A stretch of 64,000 nucleotides of DNA, from the NCBI GenBank assembly GCA_002205965.3, contig NADL03000697.1:124001-188000 (forward strand). The letters are read 5' to 3'. This DNA is from Kappaphycus alvarezii. Its lineage: Eukaryota; Rhodophyta; Florideophyceae; Gigartinales; Solieriaceae. Position numbers and translations under genes: made by a program. The notes below the pieces were generated by a model. That model saw only the letters and a program-made list of their open reading frames with translations. It was not told where the DNA came from and did no database searches. How positions within the stretch are numbered: position 1 is the first letter of the stretch; every line of letters starts with the position of its first letter. This document shows positions 10,300-21,537 of this stretch, piece by piece.

Positions 10300-13200
10300 T
10301 GAAAAATAGCTAACAAGACTGGAACAAAGAGAAAGATATTTTTGGATGCAAAGACTAACGCAATGTATTTCAGGTAGACTTGACTACAGTGACTAATATC
10401 AAATAATACATTTTTAGGACTTTTTGAAAAAAATTAGGAGTCTTTACACAATAGCATTCCTATGGTTTCGTTGCTGAAGAGACCGCTTTAATTCCCGTGG
10501 GAGAAGGTTTTCGTTCATTTCAAATGGTAAGTCGTAATCTATTCTTAGATAACTTAATTATGGAAAACTGTGCTATATTCATAAGTTATATCTGGGCTTA
10601 GATGTAAAGAAAAGACGGAAAAAGGAGTGGAATGCATTTAAAAATAATTAGACTTGAACTCGAACAAATGAAAATCATAAAGGTCGAAACCCGACGGATC
10701 GTCAAATTTGCTTCCCATGTTTCTGCTCTGTACAGCATTTATGCTACATTTCAACGTACTTCAATCAAATTGAGATACAATTATAGTATATATTAGCGAA
10801 TACTTTTTCTCATCTCTTGAAGTCTCAGTTCAACATCTTATAAAGCTCCAAAAAAAATTCAGGGAGCTTTTGTGGTCGATGAATAGTGACCAAAAGATTA
10901 TTGGAAAATTATTTTCTTAATACTGTAACCCAACTATAAAAATTTATTTAGAATATAACTGTCCTCCTCAAATATTTTGAGTCCCCAAGTAAAGATAATT
11001 GCTATCAGTTTATACCCCAACACTACCCTTAGTCATAGTAAACATCTATAGCTTCATTAAAAAAACCCTCGTGATCGTCGGAAGCAATTTGTGATTTAAA
11101 ATTGACTTATCCTATTTATTTAGCTTGTTCATTTTTCTTACCAATCTTGTTTTCCCATTTGCCTTTTTTGAGTTTCTCGTGCATTCAAAACACAGATGCC
11201 ATATAGTCACCAAATATTTCTAAATTAAGATATCATACTTCTCTTCCGTTCTCTCAGCAAGAATATCCAGCTGACTTATTTTGAGTAAAGTTTCTTGCGA
11301 GATTGAAATATATTCTGTGCATGTATGCGGAGAAATATTATCTTTAAGTGGTTAGGGAAATTATATAAGTAATATTTGGATGAATATTGATATTGTGTAT
11401 TATTATTGGTTTCACCAGGTGCTATGTTGATGTTTAAAAGTCTAAAAACTGTTTCTAGTAGTCAATGTTATGTGATTATGACCCTATAGCTAACATAAGG
11501 ACCTCATGCTTGAAATAAAAGGTTTAAATCTTATTCCAAGATGCTGCTAATTTTGTGATAGGTAGTATTCTGGGTGAAATTGGAATAGAACTATGCTTAA
11601 GCTGACTAATTTTCTAATTTGACCATTGAATGGAAAGAAATGTATCCTGGAATATGTTGAGACACATTAAGGCTAAGAAGATGGAATATTTTAGCACCTC
11701 GTAAAATTGGACGACGAAAGAAATGTGATGACACGCACCGTATTTATATGATTTTAAAGAAACATTCGACCGCTACAATGATAGTTCTTGTTTTTACAGA
11801 AATATTTCATTGTATTTGTGAAAGAAGACTGGTTTTCTACAAGCCTGTTTCCGTTTATCATTATTTTGAACTTAATAGTATTTTTGAATATAAATTTCAA
11901 CTTTACGGAATTTTGAATATGTTTGCGTAGTTGCGGGAAATGTTTTACCGAACTCGGTTTTTGTAATCCTATTTTAAGAGAAAATACGGATTAATAGTTC
12001 TGAAGAAAGTAATTCAACCATTAAATATATCGAACACCCATGTAATTGGTTTAAAAATAATTTTAGTCTAATTGAACAACGAAATTTGATAACATGCAAC
12101 AAAAACCGTGACCTAAACTTTATCCTATCCAAACTATGAATAAAATGAACTCAATTTTTGATAGGCAATTTTTATGAGCTCCGTCAATTAAAGTAGAGAT
12201 AGAATAATCCACAGGTACAAAATTTCATGTGACTCAGCTTGAGACTAGTTCCATCAAAGAGTTAAAGTGAAATAATCTAAATATTCTACTAGCTATTTAT
12301 TCTTCTGGTGCAATCACTTTTATTTCACAGTACCTATTTTAAATTTTTGTGAGATTTTCTTAAATCATATACGTAAGAGCTATTTAAACAGTCAATACTG
12401 GATCGAATTTCGCAATATTTTCGCTGAAATTCTATTCAATTTCATGAGGAGCTTGTGGACGACACAGAATACCAACAAAGACATTTTGTACGTAATATTA
12501 AGAAGACTTCTTTATACATCATCACCTTTTTGTACATAAATATCAGCACTAAGAAATGTAGTTTTGGATTAGAGAAGGAATGCAATATTATTACACATTT
12601 AATTATGGAATACGAGAGTCTTCAATTCTCAAACATTTACATATGCTCTGGGGACAAACGTTTAGATTCTAATGCGTACATGCTATTTAAATCATGATGA
12701 GAATGAGAAAATATTATTTTCTACGTATTCGAGAATCCATTTCGAATTTTAGATAGACATATTTGTCAATGTTCATCTTTTTGACATTATATGACTTATT
12801 TGGAGGCCGGTAAAGATGATAAGTATTATCTAAGTTTCTCGACCAAATTAGAAAAACTACTTGGCATAGTAAGACGACGATCTACGTTGAGATACTTATT
12901 TTGATGTTGGCAAAGTATTTCTACAAAATTTCGCACAATCTCCTCCTTTTATCTTTATTCCTACTTCGTATGATAGAAGCCAACATTTTGTCATATTTAA
13001 TACATAGAACTGCAGTGTTTTGTTACTCACGATTGATTTAGATTAATACAAGTGTTCTAATCCTGGCATTTTTTGAGTAGCTCAACTACTCTGTGAAATT
13101 TATCAATATAACCTAAAGAAGCTATACATTGAGATACCAAATATTTCATACATCCCTACATTTAGATTTTATGTAAATATTGAAACGGCGGCTTCCAATT

Positions 13201-13760
13201 CAGCAGATGATATACGTGCAAAAATATTGCGTTTCAAAAACAATTAGAAGTCTGCCTATGCTCAAGAAACTGATAATTAAGTACAAAATGAATTCATTGA
13301 TGTTCACTCTGAGTTGATTTTCGATTGAGGGATCGGTTTTTCTGATTTTTTGGGGATCTGGAAAAAGGTAGGTCACCCTGATGATAATATTATAGTTTGA
13401 TGACTGATAAAATTTACCTTCTCTATATGGAGTAATGTTTTTCTAGAGATATTTCGTCTCGGAAGTGTAGGAAATTATGTGAGACACGAAGACAAGAAAT
13501 TCTATTACTTGTGAAGGAGTTTGTTTTCATAGGTTTATATCAAAATTCAAATGAAAAAACTTAAGATACCTCGGGAAAACCTCTCTTAAATTTTTTCAGT
13601 GATACCCATGGATATACACACGGTAAGTAGGAAGAATTTATTGTTAATGAATCTGCTTCAAGCATACTTAACTGCAGCGCAAGCAGGCATAAAGGATCAT
13701 GTCAAACCATAAATGTACATCGACCAATATTATAAGCTATACTATTGGAATTTATAAATA
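10300..13760. other. AT-rich gene-free stretch
   Basis: About 3.4 kb of strongly AT-rich sequence with no ORF above 80 codons and no repeat that I can match to the rest of the window. It could be old intergenic DNA or fully decayed transposons. Confidence 0.5.
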
Positions 13761-13769
13761 CCAGTACCT

Positions 13770-14190
13770 ATTTACAGTGCTGACTGGTCAGGTCATCGCA
13801 GCGACCGACTTTTGACAACATACGCTGTTTGGAAACAAGAAAACACTTCCGTTGCTTGAAAACCTGTGGAGCAGCACACTATCGCGTTGTTAACAACTGA
13901 AGCTGAGATTATCTCTGTCAGGGAACGAACAAATTTGGTATTGATCATGCGATCAATTCGTGATGAATGGAATCTAACGCAGGGCGAGAGCACGTGTGTC
14001 ATTGAAGATAACCAAGGCACTATCGCTTGGAGTAACACTATAGTACGGAAATTTAGGCACGTATCTATCAGATTCATTCATGTAAAACATCGTGTGACTG
14101 CTGGGTCAATTGATATTGGGCATTGCAATACAAAAATATCTTTGTAGATGCAACTAGAAAAACATTACTTAGAGTGAGCTTTTAAAAACG
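13770..14190 (+). pseudogene. Ty1/copia RNase H remnant
   Basis: The plus strand reads ADWSGHRSDR, then TIALLTTEAEI, CVIEDNQGTIAWSN, HVSIRFIHVKHRVTAGSIDI and an ADATRKTLL-like end. In copia Pol the RNase H region has DADWAGd..DR, then VALSTTEAEY, then xDNQgAi.la.np..h.r.KHIdi.yHfvRe and a final ADxlTK. The order and spacing agree. Only this C-terminal piece remains; at least one stop precedes the long frame (13866-14147). No copia LTR was identified. Confidence 0.7.
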
Positions 14191-14439
14191 GAGGAATGTG
14201 ATTGAAATTTTTACTACGAAGAACAGTACATATTCCTCATGACTTTGGTCAGAGCATGTGCGACACACCCTGTTATCATCACTCTGTAATTTTTCAGACG
14301 TAGGAGCTAGTTTGCGCTGTTTGAGAAGGATGTACATCCAAATTTTCAGATCAGTACAAACAAATGTATAAATCACCACAAAGTTGCTTCTGGGAGCAGT
14401 ATTTTGCACCAAGGAGGATATACAGACTAATTACTAAGT

Positions 14440-15550
14440 AAAAGAAGGAGGATAGCCCTTTAATCAATTAATGAAGGATGTATTCATTGCAAGATGCAAT
14501 AATTCAGGATTCTGGTAGAATAAAAATGGCGCCGACGGGAACGGAAACCACTAAATTCCCGAGGTGAGAGTCGTTGTGACTGACTGAAGTGGTACGGTGG
14601 ACCTGACTGGGTGGCAGAGAGGAGTACGCGTGAAACCTGAGTGCCTGCTCTAGTCGCTACCTGTAAGGAGTAAAATCCCCGCCTATGCTCTGCAACTAGC
14701 GTAAAGAAAAACGTTCCTGGGTCTAAAGCTGAATTGAGGTTTCCAAACAATTTGGGAGTGGACCTGAAGTTTCTTTCCAAGTTGCTTTCCGTCTTATGGA
14801 GGATGTAATTTACTTAGATTTTATAGCCTTTTTTTCAAACTGAAATCTCTATGAAACTATTAGAAGCACCAGAAAAAATAGGAAACGATTTAATGAGGAC
14901 GCAAAAAGTTTGACAGAAGATACTTGAAAGAAACTAAATTAATGTACTCCTCAAAATCTTCTTTCCGTAGATCAGAACCTACTACTTCTCTTAAAAAATA
15001 ATAAGTGCCCATATACTTCCCACATATACCTTCGGATGGCCCACAATTGTCCGGCCCTTCTTGCAAATTATACAGCTCACATGCCTGCTCCCCAACCTTG
15101 TCCATGCCCTGGACCACCTAATCCTTCCAGTTCATTCCTTTCCCACCCACATGACTCGGTTCGAGGCCCCTTTCCTCGTCCGCGGACCTCAAATCTTCCT
15201 ATCCTTTCTTCCTGGCCTCCACCGCTTCTTCCTCCTCTCCTGACTCGTTCTCAGCCTCCCCTTGTTCCATACCGTAGACTAGCTCGGGAGCCACCCACTC
15301 CTCCAAGCAATACTCTGCCTTCCCATTCTTCTCCCCAGAGTACCCCTACCGATCCCTGGGCTTCGATCTCCACTAGGTGAAGAGTAACCAGCTACATTAA
15401 ACGATTCTAATTTCGGTGACTGAGGTAGTTCTAGACGTCGTTTGGGCCAGAAATGGGTCAAGAAGAGACGGTGAAGGGGCGAGGATGACGGGTTTTGGCA
15501 ATGGGGCAAGAAGAAGGGAGTCGGTGTATGATAGCTACCTAGAAGGGGTG
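14440..15550 (-). mobile_element. Diverged LTR with acidic ORF remnant (copy C)
   Basis: On the minus strand the segment 14640-14850 aligns with the R/U5 half of the gypsy-family LTR: the CTTGCTTTC..GAAGTTG block, GGGTCTAAAGCTGAATTGAGG and the TACTTAGATTTTATAG site in place of the TATA-like box. Upstream, 14930-15020 (minus) encodes GPSEGICGKYMG then VVGSDLRKEDFEE, matching the acidic ORF C-terminus. Bases 15220-15340 encode EYCLEEWVAPELVYG followed by an acidic run, matching the middle block of copy H. This is an older member than the other copies. The plus-strand Pro/Ser-rich frames here are shadows of the acidic ORF. Confidence 0.5.
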
Positions 15551-15559
15551 CTTTTTCGA

Positions 15560-16020
15560 GCTCTTGTTCTTGCAGGGATGAGAATAAAGTTTAGGCGGCG
15601 CTCACCGTGGATAAATAGCGCCAAATGGTTTAGACTGACTGGCTCACTGAATAAAAAATTGGTGAAAATTAGTCCTATGGTGAACTTTGCTGAAAAACGC
15701 CTGTAAAAGGGTGATTAATGAAGAAATCATATCTAGAAATAATGATTAAGGAAAAAATATGTTTAGATGCAACGAAGATCAAATAAAATTAGATGACTAC
15801 AAAAATTGTCATCAAAGGGGAAGGTAATTGATAAAGAAAAGAGAAGTGAGAAAAAGGAAAGAATTTAAAAAAATTTAAAATTCGAGAAGAAAAAGTAAAA
15901 GTAAAGGTAGAAACAAAAGAAAACGGAATGGGTAGAGAAAAAAGGTGGGTGCTTTTCTGCGCGTAAGGATATACCCCCAGTTTGTTCTCTCATAACAGAT
16001 TCCTTAACTGGCGCCAGGAA
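15560..16020. other. Purine-rich intergenic stretch
   Basis: Positions 15780-15960 are strongly A/G-rich with no ORF. Nothing else recognised. Confidence 0.35.
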
Positions 16021-16024
16021 TAAT

Positions 16025-16200
16025 TATACAAACTTTGAAGGTGAAAAGGTTTGGATGTTTCAATCATGGATTGTATACTCGATCCGTCCTCAGGATTTCC
16101 AGAAAACTCCAATCGACTCAAGAAGATATGTAGACTGTAATTAGGGAGGAGCTACACACCCTAAAAGGCCACACAAAGTCCAGCCATCAACCAGCCCACA
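16025..16200 (-). repeat. 3'-terminal fragment of a non-LTR element (motif family)
   Basis: Read on the minus strand this contains ..GAGTCGATTGGAGTTTTCTGG.., then GATCGAGTATACAATCC and a degenerate AAACATCCAAACCTTTTC end. It matches the 3' ends seen at 51475-51555, 57850-57985 and 59060-59150. The preceding GGAGGAGCTACACACCCTAAAAGG also recurs near 55300. Confidence 0.5.
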
Positions 16201-16937
16201 TCGGAGATGGAGGCTACTGTAGCGTGTCTACGTATAATGACCCCCAAACCATTCGGTACGTCTCCATTACCCTCAAGGATAAGATCCTTGATAATGTTAG
16301 AATATATGCTAATAACGCAAGTAGCTGTGCTCTATGGACTCTAGAAGATGGTGGATCACCCTGAGCAATCAAACTTTTGATCGCAGGAGCTGAAGAAATA
16401 TGGAATGATAATTTCATTAAATAGAAAAATTAATATGCAGTGAATTCGTTTTTTTGCCCCCCGTATAATGACTTATTCCTCCGTCACATTTTTGCACAGA
16501 GAAATCTACGTATATCAGAAACATCCATGCCAATGACGGGAATCCCACTGTGATGGTTGTGGTTGAAACTCTAGGGTGCACTTCGAATGCACAATATTTA
16601 GAAATTTTACTATGGGTTTGAGTTGTTTCTATAACTGTAGAACACATTACCAAAGGTATCGGGACTTTGGCATATCTGTTACCCTGTGCCATGCATAGGA
16701 TGCATATGCGTACACCGCATTTTAACAGTGAGCACTTTTCTTACCTAAACCCTGGCTTGAGTCGATAAGGAAGTTACGAGAACAGTGAATAAAACTCAAA
16801 CAAGTTGTTGTGAAGTGAAACACATAAAGAACTGAAAGAATAGGCACATTTTCATCTAGATCTCCTCTGTAAAAGCTTACAGGATAATTTATTATAGCTC
16901 CAGAGATTAAAGCACCTAAAATCTCCCCGAGTTCTCA

Positions 16938-17315
16938 GTGTCGTTACGCAGTAAAGACACAAACTTTTCACCCCTTCTATTGGGGAGAATTTTCATGTTT
17001 TGCAAAAAGGTCACTTTCACGTGCTCGCTGTATATGTGCCCGCATTATGCGCAGCCAAAAAGACATCATCCTCTGTTTCATCGGGCTGAATACTTATGGC
17101 GCCTTGAGAGATTGTGGTCAGAGGGTCTCCAACGCCCCGCTTCTTCCTCTGCTTCCCGTCATAGTTCTTCTTCTCAGCAGAAAGCCTGCGACATCGTTTC
17201 CTGCTTTATGGCTAGCCTCCAAGCGATGCAGGCGCAAAAGCCCAGCATCCAATGCCTGCATATGTCTTTGAAGTCTGGATACTCCCCTGACACCTCTGTT
17301 TCATACAAATCGTAA
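16938..17315 (+). CDS. Unrecognised ORF, 125 codons
   Basis: An open frame with Ser/Gln-rich middle part (SSSASRHSSSSQQKA) and no domain I recognise. It begins MSLRSKDTNFSPLLLGR. There are no supporting signals beyond length. It may be a fragment of an element protein or chance. Two other frames overlap it without better evidence. Confidence 0.15.
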   Translation: MSLRSKDTNFSPLLLGRIFMFCKKVTFTCSLYMCPHYAQPKRHHPLFHRAEYLWRLERLWSEGLQRPASSSASRHSSSSQQKACDIVSCFMASLQAMQAQKPSIQCLHMSLKSGYSPDTSVSYKS

Positions 17316-17912
17316 ATATTTACCACCATTAACTTTAGGGAAAATCATGTAGGGCTACTCATTGAGGGTCCGTCTGCGTTATGTACTTCCTGCAGAGTTG
17401 ATTCAACCTGAAAGCATTGAAATTACGCAAACTTTCCACGTCAGCAACTACTGTGGAAAAAAAATCAACTAGGCTACCGGTGCTCACATAAAGGACTTGT
17501 ATCCCTTTAATACATAAAGAAAGTAGAGTAACTAGTTTTTATTGAAGAAAGAACGCAAAACGGGTCCCAGATTCCGAAGTAAAAGCCAGGGTACTAATCG
17601 CGGCGGCTGTTGGAAACTTAGGGGACAATGCGGAAAGACTTGGATCCACTCGACGAATGATGCTGAATTTCAAGAAGCGACAGCAACAACGACGAAGTGA
17701 CTATTTCGCTCCTTGCGGCAAAGTTCGCACGCCATACCAGCCTCTTATTCTCTTCTAATGTTCTAAATATTCTTGATCCGACAAAATTGTATTTCTTTGT
17801 ACCTGCTGCTATCCTAAATAGACATCATACCTATGTATGTGAACAAAAATATGTTCCGAAGATTGGGGGAAGGAATTATGAGACAAATTACTGAGTTTAA
17901 TAATTGCCATGA

Positions 17913-17916
17913 ACGC
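17913..17916. repeat. Target-site duplication ACGC, left copy
   Basis: ACGC directly precedes the LTR start TGATG. The same four bases follow the LTR end at 19299-19302. Confidence 0.6.
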
Positions 17917-18311
17917 TGATGTGCGCTAATTTTGCACCCAAAAAAGAAATCTAGAAGCGGACCAAAATTGTTTACACTATCGGAGTTTGGAAGATATTTT
18001 TACAGTTACTGAATTTGCAAGATATTTTTATCTCTTGCTGGATGAGTGTCGCAAAATCATGGGTTGATCTTTTATTTTAAGACCCTGTTTCATTAATAGG
18101 TGCCATTAATGTACATGTCCAAGGTCGTCTTACTTTTCGATGACGTCGCAGTATTTGAAGTTCGAAAGCGACGTCGTTGAGGCAACCAACCGCCATCAAA
18201 TACCCTATCAGCCCACCCATTCTTTTGGCCCTCAACGTGACCAACCGCCGCCCTTCCCTCACCATCACCAAGTCATCCCGAGGCTGTAGTCCACTCAACG
18301 CTTTGGCCCTG

Positions 18312-18817
18312 ATGGAAAATGGTCCAACTGACTACGATGACTTCTATAGAAGGTTGGACCCGGAACGCATTCGAGAGTGGGTCCGCCGTAACTGCTTCGA
18401 GCAGGCAGAAGATGCATAGAAGGAAGAGGAGGAAGAGGAGGAAGAAGAGGAGGACTGCATGGATCCGTGGGAGCGACTAGTGTATAACGGTAGGGGGGCT
18501 CCCATGGAGAATGAAGGGAAGACTGAGGGAGTAATTGTGATCTCTGACTCTTCTGAAGAAGATGAAGAGAGGAGTGAAGAGGAAGATGAGGAGGATAAGG
18601 AGGAGAGAAACATGAAAAGTGCTGGATTAGTGGGGAAGGAGCCAGAAAATATGGACCAGGTGGTCCCGAATCTGAAACCGGATGGGCGTCTTCGGTGATC
18701 TAGATATTTCGCAGGAGGCAATGGAGAATTCTAGGGCCGTTCGCGGATATTTGTGTGAACTGCCTGGATGGAATGGATATTTTGGGGGAACTGTTTGGCT
18801 CTGATATAGAGGAGTAA
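18312..18817 (+). pseudogene. LTR-internal acidic protein (copy D), two breaks
   Basis: The likely start is the ATG at 18312 (MENGPTDYDDFYRRLD); the copy at 37213 has an ATG at the same place. Readable blocks in order: GPTDYDDFYRRLD; EWVRRNCFEQAED; a stop at 18417; a Glu run; a WERLVYNG block; VIVISDSSEEDEE, which fits a SUMO-interacting motif followed by acidic residues; a second acidic run; MDQVVPNLKPD. A frame change near 18690 leads to DISQEAMENSRAV, and the frame ends with a diverged MDILEELFGSD-like C-terminus and stop at 18815-18817. Length would be about 168 residues. The protein is soluble, very acidic, without membrane segments. I know no family for it. The acidic/hydrophobic C-terminus is reminiscent of acidic activation domains, which is inference only. 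Confidence 0.6.
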
Positions 18818-18830
18818 GATATTAACGAAA

Positions 18831-18850
18831 ATATCTAGATATCTAGATAT
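18831..18850. repeat. 20-bp perfect palindrome in U3
   Basis: ATATCTAGATATCTAGATAT reads the same on both strands. It lies between the acidic ORF stop and the R region of the solo LTR, next to further TAGATAT/ATCTGC repeats. It could be a binding site or a hairpin. Confidence 0.6.
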
Positions 18851-19298
18851 CTGCAGGATAATTATCTGCTAGATATTTATCCTGATATTATCTGCTGTTA
18901 GTCTTTCTCGTTCACACGATTCCATTTGGTGCATTTTATGGTTCTTAGTATGTTTGTATGAGACTTTATGGTTAGCCAAAAAGTCTACATAAGCTGAGTA
19001 AACTGCTTCCTTTTGTGGAGGTCAAGCAAGTTGGCAGACAACTTCAAGTCAAGTCTCAAGTAGTAGGAAGTTGAGAGTTAACTTCAAACCCGAGGAAAAG
19101 TTTTCTTACGCTGGTCCCAGACCATCAGTGGTGGACACTGTCCCCTTCCATACTTGCTTGTAGCTCTCTCAACTCTCTTCAATATACATTCCTTTTTGTT
19201 CGTTCAACTATACCACGGTAGCACTTTCTCGCTCGCAACACCTCCTTCTTCGGGTAGTTGGTTCTGAGTATCTCTTCTCCCAATGATTTACCCCTCTT

Positions 19299-19302
19299 AC
19301 GC
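19299..19302. repeat. Target-site duplication ACGC, right copy
   Basis: ACGC follows CCCCTCTT, the slightly altered LTR end. It pairs with 17913-17916. Confidence 0.6.
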
Positions 19303-19309
19303 CCCATTG

Positions 19310-20700
19310 GGTCGACCTGACCCAAGCCTAGGACAGAGTGGACCGCGACATCCTCCTTCAAGATTGCCGCCGCTATTTACCCCGCGCTTCCCCTCCATGC
19401 TCTCTGCGTGCTTTGGGCCACTTCTCATCCGAACGAAAGGAGATGAAACTGATACTACAACTGTATTCCTTTTTGGCTTAATTTGGGGCTCTCCTTTCTC
19501 CGCGACTCTCTTTCTCCTTTACATCAATAGCCTACCTACCATCCTCCACCCCCTTCCCCCCTCCTGCACACAATATCCCTCCCTCCCCCTGCCCCCTTGT
19601 CGCCGAAGAGGTCCTTCTCCACTGTTCCTTCCTCTCTCTCCTGCAAAAGCTCTTGCATTGGTGCCAAAGCTGGGGCTCTTCGTGTAACATACTATGCACA
19701 CGACAGAAGTGTTACTTGGTCCCCTCGTGGCCCCTGCGCTCACCCGAAATCTGTACACTCGGTGGTCAGCCTCCTCCATGTCGCAATCAGCGGTCTATCC
19801 TGGTATCAAACTGACCCTTGTTGGAATAGAGCCAGGAGACACCATTCCTCGTGCGACAGCAGCCATCACTGCCTCGACTTGCCCCTTCCGCTCTGCTACA
19901 ATCTCCTCCGATTCCCGCCCAGCCCACGCCAACTACGTCCTTCAAACAATCGTTCGAAGCATATACTTACAAGCTGCGTTCCTATTCCTAATATCACGGC
20001 TCTCTCAATTGCTCCTGAAAATGCACTACGACGGCTGTTTGCCACAATCCTCCGAACACGACGCAACATGCACCAAACAGATATTGCCCGCATCTGTTTT
20101 GTTTGTACCAAATTCTGAATCTACAAACAATACTGCTCTACTACACCCCTCGCTTCACCACCAAACTCTGCCAGCTAAGCACCTCTTCTCACAGCCCCCG
20201 TCTCCACCTAGCCGTTCACTCCCCAGGATATATCTGCCAACAGTAAAACACCCAAAGCTTTTCTCCCTTTTTCTCCCCCAGCACATCTCCACCTTCGGGG
20301 ATGGTACCACTGTCAACCATGCTATGAACATCGAGCTCGGCCGGACCACCTGGCCGACATACTTACGTCAATCCTGGAGCCTTGCTCCTTAGTTCCTCCC
20401 ACTTCAGCCTACGTTCCGCCATCCGCCGCTCTTATCTACCATCGGCGACTTTCCCACCTTCTTAACCTCTCATTTGCTTCATCGCTACCATAGAAGACTC
20501 CTTCGCTGGTTCCTGCACCGGTTCCTGTTCCACCACCGTCGCTCCAGCACTTCACAAGACGACTCCTATCACCTACACAACGCTCTCAAACTGCCTCGTC
20601 ATTCAACGCTCTCCCGTCGACAACTCCAAACGCTTTACGCCGTTTTCATTCCCTTCGTTACATATTACACAGCTTAGTCGCTTAGTCCTTACAGGGACAC
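19310..20700 (+). pseudogene. Degenerate non-LTR reverse transcriptase, other clade
   Basis: Pieces in shifting frames match the order of a non-LTR RT: a DRVDRDILL-like segment near 19330, FGLIWGSPFSATLFLLYINSL (19470-19535, the region just before the catalytic box), EEVLLHCSFLSLLQKLLHWC (about 19605-19665, in place of the ADD box and following helix) and a YPGIKLT-like element near 19800. The remainder to 20700 is open in places (232 codons at 19694-20392) but decayed. The catalytic FADD is not intact. It starts just after the solo LTR, so the LTR probably inserted at its edge. It differs from the endonuclease-bearing family at 24-26 kb. Confidence 0.5.
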
Positions 20701-20835
20701 CCCAATACTATGGTCCACGTCGGCCCTTTGCTGGGGGACCCTCTTCAATAAACGTAAAAGCTACCCCAAACTTCCCCCTCATAGCATTAACACGGGAACA
20801 GTTCCATAAAATTTGTTAGAAAACTTCTCCTATAG

Positions 20836-21080
20836 TCCCGGTGCCGAACGAGGTCTGCCCAGAATTGCTGAGTACATCGCTCTACGGAAAGGCAGTAGCC
20901 CTGCTTTCGAGCGCGATCGCTTGTTCACGATTATCAGTTCGCTCGTACAACAACGAACTTCTGTCGCGATCAACCGACGACTACTCGACCGTTCCTGGCT
21001 CGGATAGATTTTTCCCCTTTTGAGGGCCGCTAGCCCCCCTTTTCTGCTTGGTAAAGTCTTCTTCGTCTTCTCCTATAGAA
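20836..21080 (+). repeat. 3' end of endonuclease-type non-LTR element (copy R0)
   Basis: From GTCCCGGTGCCGAACGAGG through the stop codon and a short UTR to GCTTGGTAAAGTCTTCTTCG, this is almost identical to the minus-strand element end at 24244-24490. It encodes the last about 60 residues (AERGLPRIAEYIALRKGSS.., then VAINRRLL). The tail is a short CTT-type repeat. Everything 5' of the C-terminus is missing, as in 5'-truncated insertions. Confidence 0.75.
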
Positions 21081-21537
21081 GATCTTCATTAGCGCAAAAA
21101 ATTAAAAACGAGTGTGACAGACCATGTCGAGCATTATATATATCATTTTCCTACATGCTTCTCATACATTCTTTAAACTTTTTGTCTTGCCAAAGATTTC
21201 CACACAGAAAATTTTGAGTTACATTGGCTCTCCAAGTTTGAGTAAAAATAAAAGCAATCAAAAGAATTTAGTAGTCCATATGAGTCGAGATGGGGGCCGG
21301 CGAAACAGGAAAACGACCGCTCATTAACTGTTTTCTAGATTGAAAGTTCATGTGAAAACCTAAGGTCAACGGACGAGGTAAATGCATCACACAACCTTCT
21401 TTGTAATAATCACACTTTTTTGAAAGAAGCTAGTGCACTCTTTAACCATTTCGTATCATTATGAAGTCGCTCTATTTAGGTAATTATGCCAAATTCAAAG
21501 ACTGCAAAACCTACGGAGTTCCAATTCAAAGACAAAC
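21081..21537. other. Upstream region of the USP gene
   Basis: AT-rich sequence between the retroelement tail and the USP start. No clear TATA box or initiator can be singled out. The start context is AGACAAACATGAG. Confidence 0.3.

Larger units (their letters stand above)
17917..19298 (+). mobile_element. Solo LTR (1.38 kb) containing an ORF, with 4-bp target duplication (copy D)
   Basis: The left end TGATGTGCGC and the following 170 bases (the GATATTTTTACAG and TTTGCAAGATATTTTTA blocks and GGTTGATCTTTTATTTTAAGACCC) match the 5' end of the gypsy LTRs at 42058 and 48853. The right part (18905-19298) matches their R/U5 half, from TTCACACGATT through the TATA-like CTACATAAGC to GATTTACCCCTCTT. 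The element is flanked by ACGC at 17913-17916 and 19299-19302, the same 4-bp length as the CCCG duplication of the intact plus gypsy copy. Between the two conserved halves lies about 720 bp with the acidic ORF, where the intact elements have only about 150-200 bp. The ORF is therefore inside the LTR. Confidence 0.8.

Noticed and set aside
13793-14077. 94-codon minus ORF
   Set aside because: Antisense to the copia RNase H remnant, which has clear family motifs.
15036-15380. Pro-rich plus-strand ORF of 114 codons
   Set aside because: Antisense of the decayed acidic ORF copy C, which matches relatives on the minus strand.
16417-16692. 91-codon minus ORF as a gene
   Set aside because: No domain, no repeat family, no start or end signals. 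Length is within chance for this composition.
18344-18721. Ser-rich minus-strand ORF of 125 codons
   Set aside because: Antisense shadow of the acidic LTR ORF, which has family support on the plus strand.
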